This document shows, in pieces, positions 48,766-58,200 of a DNA stretch of 64,000 nucleotides. The notes below the pieces were generated by a model. The model ran no database searches, was not told where the DNA came from, and saw only the letters and a list, made by a program, of their open reading frames with translations. This stretch comes from Chitinophaga ginsengisegetis (GTDB lineage: Bacteria > Bacteroidota > Bacteroidia > Chitinophagales > Chitinophagaceae), in NCBI RefSeq assembly GCF_900168065.1, contig NZ_FUZZ01000006.1, positions 434,001-498,000 on the forward strand, given 5' to 3'. The stretch's first letter is position 1; every line of letters begins with the position of its first letter. The translations under genes and the position numbers were made by a program.

Positions 48766-51700
48766 ATGCGTATAACAAACCTCACTCAACTTATACAGGC
48801 ACAAAGTACATTGGGAGATGCTGGCATCACCTTTATTGAAAGCCATACTGATGAACATTTCCTGTTGTATAAAGATCTGTATGAAAAAGCATTGCAGTGC
48901 TTACTGGTGCTGCAGAAACGGGGCGTTTGCCGAAATGACGAGGTGATCCTGCAAATTGATGATAATAAATCTCTTCTTATTGCTTTCTGGGCCTGCATAT
49001 TAGGAGGTATGATCCCGGTGCCGCTGGCAACGGGAGGAACGGATATGCATCGGCAAAAACTGTTTAATGTCTGGAAGATATTGAACAGGCCCCACCTCAT
49101 CTCCTCTGCAGCGCACTTTGAAAAGATGACCGGATATGCCCTGTCAAACTCTCTTTTTTCAAGCAGTGACGAGATCAGTAAGCGTTACATTAATGAGTCG
49201 GAAGTGCTATCAGCCGGTGCGGCTGCTGAGCCGGTAACCGTAAGTCCGCAGGACATTGCGTTTATCCAGTTTTCTTCAGGCTCTACCGGAAATCCCAAAG
49301 GCATTGTACTCACTCATGAAAATCTTATTACCAATATACAGGGCATTAGTAATGCTGCGCAATATTCGGTTTCAGATTCCACGTTGAGCTGGATGCCACT
49401 TACCCATGATATGGGTATGATCGGCTTTCATCTTAATCCTTTACTGCATGGAATGAATCAGTGCCTGATACCAACAAGCCTGTTTGTTCGCAGACCTGCA
49501 CTGTGGCTGGATGCACTTTCCCGGCACAGAGCCACCATTACCTGCTCACCTAATTTCGGCTACCGGTATTTTCTGAAGCATTATACACCCAATGATCATC
49601 ACGACTGGAACCTCTCCAGTCTGCGGATTATCTATAACGGCGCTGAACCCATATCTACAAAAATCTGTAAAGAGTTTACAGATAGCATGAAAAGATTTGG
49701 GTTGAGGGAACAGGCAATGCGCCCCGTGTATGGACTGGCAGAAGCGAGTGTGGCAGTTACCATATCGGATCTTGATAGCGATGTGGTCGCTGTAATGGTT
49801 AATAGAAATCATGTTAATATCAATGATAAGGTAGTGTTTAGTGAAGAGACTGCTGACGCAGTTTCTTTTGCAGATGTTGGCAAACCGGTGGATGGTTGCT
49901 CACTGAGAGTAGCGGATGATGATGATCATCCGGTTGATGCCGCTGTAATAGGCCATATACAGATAAAGGGAAATAATGTAACAAAGGGTTACTACAATGA
50001 TAAGCAGGCTTCCGGACAAGTATTCAGTGCGGATGGATGGTTGAAAACAGGTGACCTTGGCTTCCTCAGCGACAAGGGATCATTATTTGTTACCGGAAGA
50101 GCGAAAGATATCATCTTTATTAATGGTCAGAATTTTTACCCGCACGACATCGAACGCATTGCGGAGGAAATTGATACCATAGAACTAAACAAGATAGCCG
50201 TTGGTGGTTTTTTTAACAGGAATACGCAGAGAGACGAAGTGATTGCTTTTGTGCTTCACCGGGGCGAGCTTTCTTCGTTTATTCAAACCGCAACACAGCT
50301 GAAGAAATTGATCAATACCAGGTGTGGATTTGAGATTGACCAGGTGATTCCAGTAAAGAATATACCCAGAACTACCAGTGGTAAGCTGCAACGCTTTAAA
50401 CTGATAGCGCAATACCTCGACGGTAAGTACAGGGAAACAACGAATGCATTATTTCGCTTAACGGAAGATGCGGCCAATGATTTTGACGTGTTTCACCCGG
50501 AGACACCTATCGAGCAAAAGCTATTTGATATCTGGCAGCGGGTTCTGAAGTATCCGCATTTTGATGGGAAAGGTCACTTCTTTGAAAATGGCGGGGACTC
50601 TTTAAGGGCATCTGAAGTATGCATGTTGGTGAAAAAGGAATTGGGAGTAGAGATGGGCCTGGAAGTACTCTTCCGCTACCCTGCCATCCCGGCACTCGCC
50701 GCTGAAATAGCCAACCTGGAGAAAGCGGCGCCTTATCATTCCATCCCCCGTGCAGCACCGTCAGATACGTATGTATTGTCTGCTGCACAAAAACGGATGT
50801 ACTATACATGGGAAGTAGATCAAACGTCTACCGCATACAATATACCTGTTACATTAAAGATAGACGGGCCTGTTAACCGGGAGAAACTGAAGGCAGCCAT
50901 AGAAACACTGATATCCAGGCATGAAGTGTTACGTATGTCATTTAAAGACCCTCAACAGCCGGTATACAGGATTCACGAAACAGTGGCTTTGCCGTTTGAT
51001 TACATAACTTCCACTCCGGAGAACCTGGATCAATTGTTCCGGGAGCTGATTACCCCTTTCGACCTGCATCAATCACCACTGTTCAAGATCCGCCTGGTAA
51101 ATATTCCGGGGCAGCAACATTACTTGTTTTTAGATTTTCACCATATCATCTGCGACGGTATATCCGTGAATATTTTCATACAGGAATTATTCGAATGCTA
51201 CAGGGGGGATGAGCTGCCTTCTATTCCCGTTACTTACAGTGATTACTCGGATTGGGAGCATCGTATGTTTGCATCAGGCAGCCTCCAAAGGCAGGAATTA
51301 TTCTGGAAACAGCAATTAGCTCAATCCGTTCCGGTACTGGACCTGCCCATTGATTTCAACCGTCCCGTTATTTTTAATCCCAAAGGCGAAAAGCTGGAAG
51401 TGCTGCTGGATAAAGATATTACCGCCGGTCTTTCCCGGATAGCCACACAATATGCCTGCTCACTGAATACACTCCTGTTCACATTATACAGCGTGCTATT
51501 GTCAAAGTACAGCAGACAGCCACAGGTTGCAATAGGTATTGCCGCCGCTGGCAGAACCCATCCGGATCTATTGAATATAGTCGGCATGTTCGTCAACAGC
51601 CTGCCTTTGATATGCGATATTCCCGCCAATACTTTTTTCCCCGACCTGCTGGAAAAACATCATCACCTGTTAACGGCCGTGTTGGATAACCAGGATTATC

Positions 51701-54700
51701 CCTTTGAAAGGATGATACAACAGGCGGGAGCACCTGCTGATGCCAGTCGTAATCGTCTTTTTGATACCATGTTCGTTTATCAGAACATTGGCTACGATCA
51801 TATGAAGACCGGCGATCTGCAGGTGCAGCGCCATTTCTTCGACCCGGGAATTGCCAAGTTTGATCTTTCGATGGAAGTATTTTATTATGACCAGACATTA
51901 AAGTACGTCATCGAATACAACACAAGCCTCTTCAAAAAGGAAACGGCAGAACGGATTTCCGGTCACTTTGCTAACCTGGTAAAACAAATAACGCAGAAGC
52001 CGGACGTCAGCATTCATGAAATAAATTTGCTAAGCGGAGTAGAATACCAGGATATCATTCATCATTTTAATGATACCGCTGCAGATTTTCCGCTCCATAC
52101 CACTATACATGAACAGTTCAGGCGGCAGGCGGAAGCCACGCCGGAGGCGATTGCGATAGAATACGGGGATGATACTATCACTTACCGTCAATTGAATGAG
52201 CAGGCTGACCGGTTATCATTTATACTGAGAAGTAAAGGTATCAACACGGAGAGTATTGTGGCCGTGCTGATGGACAGGCGTCCTGAACTGATGGTGACCA
52301 TACTGGCAGTGCTGAAAACGGGAGCCTGCTTTTTGCCCATTGATATATCAACGCCTGTCCGGAGAATCAGTTACATGCTTACAGACAGCAGGGCAAGTAT
52401 GATGATCACAGGCAAAGAAGAAAGCGACCTGCCGGAAGTAGCTTTGCTACTTTCTGAGCTGCCCTTGTTGGAAATATTGGATATCAGTTCGCTGACACTA
52501 CCGGAAAATGTTCCTGCTACTTATAGTCCGGCTGAGCCAAACAGCCTGGCTTACATCATTTACACTTCCGGTACCACCGGGAATCCCAAAGGCGTGATGA
52601 TTGAGCATCATTCATTGGTCAATTATATTATCTGGGCTTCGGACATGTATGTGAAAAAAGAGGAAGCTGCGTTCCCGCTGTATACCTCTATTTCATTTGA
52701 TTTAACCATCACCTCTTTATTTTTACCGTTGGTAACCGGTAACAGGATTGTTATTTATAGCGCTGCGGAAGATGAGTTTTTGATGCGGAGAGTGGTGCTT
52801 GATAATAAAGTAGCAGTAGTTAAAGCCACTCCCTCGCATTTGATATTGATCGCCTCCTGCATTTCCAGGGAAGTTGCGCGTAACAGTAAAATAAAACGCT
52901 TTATCGTTGGTGGTGAGGAATTGACCCGTTCCATTGCGGCGGAAATACACCTGCTTTTTGGTAGTCATATAGAGATCTATAATGAATATGGACCGACAGA
53001 AGCAACTGTAGGATGCATGATTCATCAATTTGACCCGGCAGACAAGGCCGCGGCAGTGCCTATTGGCATACCTGCCGCTAACACCCGCATATATGTGCTG
53101 GATGATTCGCTTAAGCCGGTACCCATCGGTGTTAAAGGGGAATTGTATATTTCCGGCGAAGGGGTAGCAAGAGGATATTTGGGTAGCCAGGAACTCACCG
53201 GGCAGAAAATCATCAACGACCCTTTTGTGACAGGGTTAAGGATGTATAAAACAGGCGATATTGCGAAGCGCCTTCCTTCCGGCCTTATTGAGTATATAGG
53301 CCGGACAGATAAGCAAATTAAAATCAGCGGCCATAGAATTGATCTGACTGAAATTGAACACCAGGTGGCAACTTACGAGGGGATTGCTTCTTCGGTAGTC
53401 ATTATCAGGGACGGGAAGAAGTCTCCTGTTATAGTAGCTTATTACATTGTTTCGGGGAGACAGGAGACCATATCAGAACCGTTGCTCAGGTCTTACCTGT
53501 CAGATAGACTACCCTACTACGCCATGCCGGCTTATTTTATTCAACTGGATGCTTATCCGCTTACCTCTAATGGAAAAGTAGATCATGCAGCACTTCCGGC
53601 GGTGGAATTTTCTGAAACTTCGGATGTCCGGGAGATAGATGCACACGATAAAACTTTTATAGCCATATGGAATGAGGTATTTGGGGTAGATAATATTTCG
53701 GCCAGTGATAATTTTTTTGAACTTGGAGGAGATTCTATCAAGGCTATCCAGATATTATCCCGGTTAGCTGATGAAGGTTTTATGCTGACCATAAAGGATA
53801 TTCTCATCTATCAAACGATCCGGCAGATTGTCTCCAACCTGCAGAATACGGAGAGTCGTCAGGAATATGAGCAGGGATATATAGAGGGCTCCCGTGAGCT
53901 GATGCCTATTGAAGCCTGGTTTTTTGATCAGGATTTTCAACGTCCGGATTTCTACAATCATTCCATGTTGCTTTCGTTTCATGAAGAGATCGATCTCCAT
54001 TTGCTGCAGTTGTCTTTTCAGGCACTCATCAGGCAACACGATGGAGTGAGAATCAACTATGATCCCAGGCGGGAAACATTATTCTATAATAAGCATCACC
54101 GCGATAATCCATTCACCATAACATCATATGACCTGGACGTTCAGGGTCAGGAAATGAAGGGAATATGCATGTCTCTTAAAAGTAGCTTTGATATTTCAAG
54201 GGATCTTCTTTTGAAAGCAGCTGTTTTCAGAATGGGAGGCAACCACAGGATGTTATTTATCACAGCACATCATTTAATTGTTGATGGTGTTTCCTGGAGA
54301 ATTTTGTTGAAAGATCTTTATACTACGTACAAAAGTCTGAAGAACAATAGCCCGGTAAAATTCCCCGCTAAAACAGCAACTGCCAGAGAGTGGTACGATG
54401 CTTTGCTGCGTTATCCGCATGTTGAAGGCAATGCGGCGGAACTGGCATTCTGGCAATCAGTGGCCAATGTTCCATTTTCACTTCCCCTGGATAAGCGTCC
54501 GGCAGACTGGCGCACGATGAATGCCGCAAGTGAAAAACGTACGATAGATAAAGCAGGCACGCGGGCGTTATTGAAGCTCGCACACCAGGTATATAAATCG
54601 GACATAACCATCCTGTTAAATGCGGCTTTAGCGCTGTCTGTCAGGGACTGGACGGGAAAGAATGTATGTGTTATCGAGCAGGAAAATCATGGGAGATATC

Positions 54701-55248
54701 TCGATGGCCTGAATATCTCCAGGACTGTTGGCTGGTTTACTTCTATGTATCCCCAGCAATTGCAACTCCATGAGGGATCCCTTGAAGCTGTTATACGGGA
54801 GGTCAGGGAACAGATGACCCATGTTCCCGGCAATGGGCTGGGATACGGTATTTTCAGGTACCTGCATCAGACCCTGCAGGTTAGCAGGGAGAAATTGTCT
54901 GAAATCAGGTTTAACTACCTCGGACAATTTGACCAGGAATTCGACAATGATCTGTTTGCTTATTCCGATGACGCCAGGGGAAGTAACACAGACCCGGAAA
55001 ATGTGATGACAGCTAAGCTGGAACTCAATGTTATTGTATTAAAGAATACACTGGAAATAGATATACAATATAATCGTTTAGCCCATGAAAAGGCTACCAT
55101 TCAGTCATTTGCAGACAACCTGGTGAAGTGGCTGCTGCATATGATGGCATATAATAAATTTCGGGAAGAGTTACCAGTTACTTCCTTTTCCCTGGGCGCG
55201 CGGGCGGATGGACTTGACGACGATGAGCTGTCAGTTCTTTTTAATTAA
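48766..55248 (+). CDS. Nonribosomal peptide synthetase, loading module plus Asn module (FAAL-PCP-C-A-PCP-E)
   Basis: A 2160-residue synthetase. Residues 1-570 form a fatty-acyl-AMP-ligase-like domain (FSSGSTGNPKGIVLTHENL, MPLTHDMGMIGF, GRAKDIIFINGQNFYPHDIE). A carrier domain follows with Ser near 612 (ENGGDSLRAS). The condensation domain, about 665-1100, has HHIICDG at 792. The adenylation domain, about 1110-1610, has the A3 motif near 1266 (YTSGTTGNPKG); aligned by eye to GrsA its pocket reads D-L-T-K-I-G-E-V-G-K, almost the textbook Asn code. A second carrier has Ser near 1657 (ELGGDSIKA). An epimerisation domain, about 1710-2150, has HHLIVDGVSW, RTVGWFTSMYP and NYLGQFD. Predicted output: fatty acyl-D-Asn. 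The next NRPS gene follows after 50 nt. Confidence 0.92.
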   Translation: MRITNLTQLIQAQSTLGDAGITFIESHTDEHFLLYKDLYEKALQCLLVLQKRGVCRNDEVILQIDDNKSLLIAFWACILGGMIPVPLATGGTDMHRQKLFNVWKILNRPHLISSAAHFEKMTGYALSNSLFSSSDEISKRYINESEVLSAGAAAEPVTVSPQDIAFIQFSSGSTGNPKGIVLTHENLITNIQGISNAAQYSVSDSTLSWMPLTHDMGMIGFHLNPLLHGMNQCLIPTSLFVRRPALWLDALSRHRATITCSPNFGYRYFLKHYTPNDHHDWNLSSLRIIYNGAEPISTKICKEFTDSMKRFGLREQAMRPVYGLAEASVAVTISDLDSDVVAVMVNRNHVNINDKVVFSEETADAVSFADVGKPVDGCSLRVADDDDHPVDAAVIGHIQIKGNNVTKGYYNDKQASGQVFSADGWLKTGDLGFLSDKGSLFVTGRAKDIIFINGQNFYPHDIERIAEEIDTIELNKIAVGGFFNRNTQRDEVIAFVLHRGELSSFIQTATQLKKLINTRCGFEIDQVIPVKNIPRTTSGKLQRFKLIAQYLDGKYRETTNALFRLTEDAANDFDVFHPETPIEQKLFDIWQRVLKYPHFDGKGHFFENGGDSLRASEVCMLVKKELGVEMGLEVLFRYPAIPALAAEIANLEKAAPYHSIPRAAPSDTYVLSAAQKRMYYTWEVDQTSTAYNIPVTLKIDGPVNREKLKAAIETLISRHEVLRMSFKDPQQPVYRIHETVALPFDYITSTPENLDQLFRELITPFDLHQSPLFKIRLVNIPGQQHYLFLDFHHIICDGISVNIFIQELFECYRGDELPSIPVTYSDYSDWEHRMFASGSLQRQELFWKQQLAQSVPVLDLPIDFNRPVIFNPKGEKLEVLLDKDITAGLSRIATQYACSLNTLLFTLYSVLLSKYSRQPQVAIGIAAAGRTHPDLLNIVGMFVNSLPLICDIPANTFFPDLLEKHHHLLTAVLDNQDYPFERMIQQAGAPADASRNRLFDTMFVYQNIGYDHMKTGDLQVQRHFFDPGIAKFDLSMEVFYYDQTLKYVIEYNTSLFKKETAERISGHFANLVKQITQKPDVSIHEINLLSGVEYQDIIHHFNDTAADFPLHTTIHEQFRRQAEATPEAIAIEYGDDTITYRQLNEQADRLSFILRSKGINTESIVAVLMDRRPELMVTILAVLKTGACFLPIDISTPVRRISYMLTDSRASMMITGKEESDLPEVALLLSELPLLEILDISSLTLPENVPATYSPAEPNSLAYIIYTSGTTGNPKGVMIEHHSLVNYIIWASDMYVKKEEAAFPLYTSISFDLTITSLFLPLVTGNRIVIYSAAEDEFLMRRVVLDNKVAVVKATPSHLILIASCISREVARNSKIKRFIVGGEELTRSIAAEIHLLFGSHIEIYNEYGPTEATVGCMIHQFDPADKAAAVPIGIPAANTRIYVLDDSLKPVPIGVKGELYISGEGVARGYLGSQELTGQKIINDPFVTGLRMYKTGDIAKRLPSGLIEYIGRTDKQIKISGHRIDLTEIEHQVATYEGIASSVVIIRDGKKSPVIVAYYIVSGRQETISEPLLRSYLSDRLPYYAMPAYFIQLDAYPLTSNGKVDHAALPAVEFSETSDVREIDAHDKTFIAIWNEVFGVDNISASDNFFELGGDSIKAIQILSRLADEGFMLTIKDILIYQTIRQIVSNLQNTESRQEYEQGYIEGSRELMPIEAWFFDQDFQRPDFYNHSMLLSFHEEIDLHLLQLSFQALIRQHDGVRINYDPRRETLFYNKHHRDNPFTITSYDLDVQGQEMKGICMSLKSSFDISRDLLLKAAVFRMGGNHRMLFITAHHLIVDGVSWRILLKDLYTTYKSLKNNSPVKFPAKTATAREWYDALLRYPHVEGNAAELAFWQSVANVPFSLPLDKRPADWRTMNAASEKRTIDKAGTRALLKLAHQVYKSDITILLNAALALSVRDWTGKNVCVIEQENHGRYLDGLNISRTVGWFTSMYPQQLQLHEGSLEAVIREVREQMTHVPGNGLGYGIFRYLHQTLQVSREKLSEIRFNYLGQFDQEFDNDLFAYSDDARGSNTDPENVMTAKLELNVIVLKNTLEIDIQYNRLAHEKATIQSFADNLVKWLLHMMAYNKFREELPVTSFSLGARADGLDDDELSVLFN

Positions 55249-55298
55249 TACTTACCGGTTATTTCTTCAAAAATATTACCCACTTAAATCTTATTCCC

Positions 55299-58200
55299 TT
55301 GAAAAAGAAGCTTGAGAAATCAAATGTGCAGGAGATCAGCGAGCTTAGTATGGTCCAGAAAGGCATGTTGTATCATTATTTGAAGGAAGCAGATTATAAT
55401 CTTTACAATGTCCAGATATCCTTTGCGGTATCGGGACCGCTCGATATGAACATCCTGAGACGGGCATTCTCCCTGGTACAGTCGGAGAATGATGTATTGA
55501 GATCTGTGTTCAGATGGGAGGAAATAAAGGCTCCTATACAGGTAATTCTGAAGTCCTGTGATCTCGACATTAAGTATTACGACTACTCAAAAGAGAGCCC
55601 TGAGACAGCTGCCGGTATAATCATGCGGGAACTGTTGAACGATCAGCAGAAGAAATTTGATCTGACAGCATTACCCCTGCGGGTTAGTGTATTTCAGAAA
55701 GCAGCGGAGGATTTCATCATTGTCATCACACATCATCATATTTTATACGATGGATGGAGTACGGCAATAGTGATAAAAGATTTGCTCCGGTATTATAATA
55801 GCCTTAATAAAGGGGTTACGCCTGAACAAACTGATAAACCTGCCTTTGGCGCTGTTTATGCGGATAGCTGGCAACGGGTGGATCACGAGGCGTCGGAAAA
55901 TTACTGGAAGAACTACCTGGAGGGATATGAAATTGGACACCCTTTGTCGGACGCTGCTAACCAGGGAGAACTGTCGCAGGATGTCAGCAAGCTGAGAATC
56001 AATAAAAACCTGGATGGCCTTGATGAATTTGTGAAAAAGAATAAAGTTACCAAAGCGGCAGTTATTTATACCGCTTATGGTCTGCTGCTGCAACAGTATG
56101 GTAATACAAATGATGTGGTGTTTGGAACGACCGTATCTAACAGGAACCCCTTTGTGCAGGGAAGCCAGGCGATAGTGGGAAATTTTATCAATTCTATTCC
56201 AATCAGGATTCATATTGATGAGCGGATAACGCTCGGAGAGCTGGTAAAAAGTGTGAATACGGGATTGATAGAGAGAAGTCAATTTCATCATTCATCTTTG
56301 CACGAAATTAACCAGGCAGTTGGCATCACCGCAAATGAGAGCCTGTTTCAGTCGAGTATCGGCTTTGAAAATTATCCGGTTGATCAGCATATTCTCGACA
56401 GCGTAGATGGATTAGATATCATGCTGCATGGCTATTATGAGAATACAAACCTGCCGCTGTCTATCCAGGTATTTACCGATGAGGCATTGGTGATCGACTT
56501 CAACTATAAGAGCAGTATTTTTTCAGCGGACTATATAGAGAGCTTTTCAAGCTACTTCATTCATCTTATCGGGGATGTGCTAACTTACCCGGATAGGCTT
56601 GTCAGTGAGGTATTGTTGTTGAACGCGGCTGAAAAGGATGTCATCCTGTATGCCTTTAACGATACAAAGTCCGGTATACCACCTTATCAGTCTGTTATTG
56701 AAATGTTTGAGCGGCAGGTGGCTGCTTACCCGGATAATATTGCGGTAGTTTTTGGAGAAACCAGGCTTTCCTATGCCGCATTAAATAAACAGGCCAATCA
56801 GGTGGCGGCCGCGGTACTAAATAGTCATCCGGGACTGGATATCATCGGTTTGCGGGTAGAACCCTCCGTTGAAATGATGATCGGCATGCTCGGGATATTA
56901 AAAACCGGGGCTGCCTTTTTGCCTGTCAACCCTGAAACATCCGTATCCAGGCTGAAGAAAATTTGTGAGGAAGCAGGCTGCCGGTTAATATTAACGCAGC
57001 AACAACTGTTGGTTGATGTTCCTGTTGGAATTGATCAGCTGACACTGGATCATCCGGACCTGGATAACAGTTCCCCGGAAAACCCGTTAGTGACCATTAC
57101 GCCTGGTGATCTGCTGTATGTGATATATACTTCTGGAACCAGTGGCATACCTAAGGGCGTGATGATTTCAAATGAGAATGTGATTAATTATGCTACCTGG
57201 ATCAACAAATTCGCAAAGATAAACCATACCGATAAAACCGCATTGGTAACATCATTTGCATTTGATCTGGGTTATACAGGAATATTTTCCTCCATATTGT
57301 CCGGTGCGGAATTGCATATATTGCCTGCGGAAGTTTACATGCAGCCCGCCTTTTTTCTACGGTACCTCCGGGAAAACCATATTACTTACCTGAAGCTGAC
57401 GCCTTCCCTGTACGGCGCTGTAACAGATCATCCTGATTTTAAAACCGCAACCGGCTTAAGGCTGGTGATACTGGGCGGAGAAAAGATCAGGGTGCGGGCA
57501 ATAGAACAAACATCCGTACTGCATCCATCCATAGAAATTATCAATCACTACGGACCAACTGAAACAACTATTGGCGCTGTAGCGAGATATGTTCGCCGCG
57601 ATCAGCTGCTGGACTTTAAGAAAGCGCCCACTATTGGAAAACCAATCAGCAATGCCCGGTGCTATATATTGAATCAACACCTTATGCCTGTTCCTATCGG
57701 CATGAAAGGAGATTTGTATATCGCAGGAGCAGGCGTGGGCATTGGATATCTGGGGCAACAGGACTTAACTGATGAGCGGTTTATCGCAAATCCTTTTGAA
57801 AGCGGTGCCAGAATGTATATGACAGGAGATATTGCCCGGTGGCTGCCGGATGGGAATATTGAATTTTTAGGAAGAAAGGATCACCAGGTAAAAGTAAGAG
57901 GATACCGGATAGAGCTGTCAGAAATTGAAACGGCGATGCTGTCGCTTGATGGTGTGGACCAGGTATTGGTAAAGGCTGAAACGCAGGATGACGATACTGT
58001 TTTGGTTGCCTATTATCTCTCTGAAAGTCTGTTGAGTGAAGTGGCCATCAAAGATTTTCTTGCTGATGTGTTGCCGGACTATATGATTCCTGCGTTTATT
58101 GTTCATCTGACAGCATGGCCTTTAACTGCGAATGGCAAAATCAACATGAATGCCTTGCCTGTGCCGTCTGTAAATCAACTTGGATATACTGCTCCCACCA

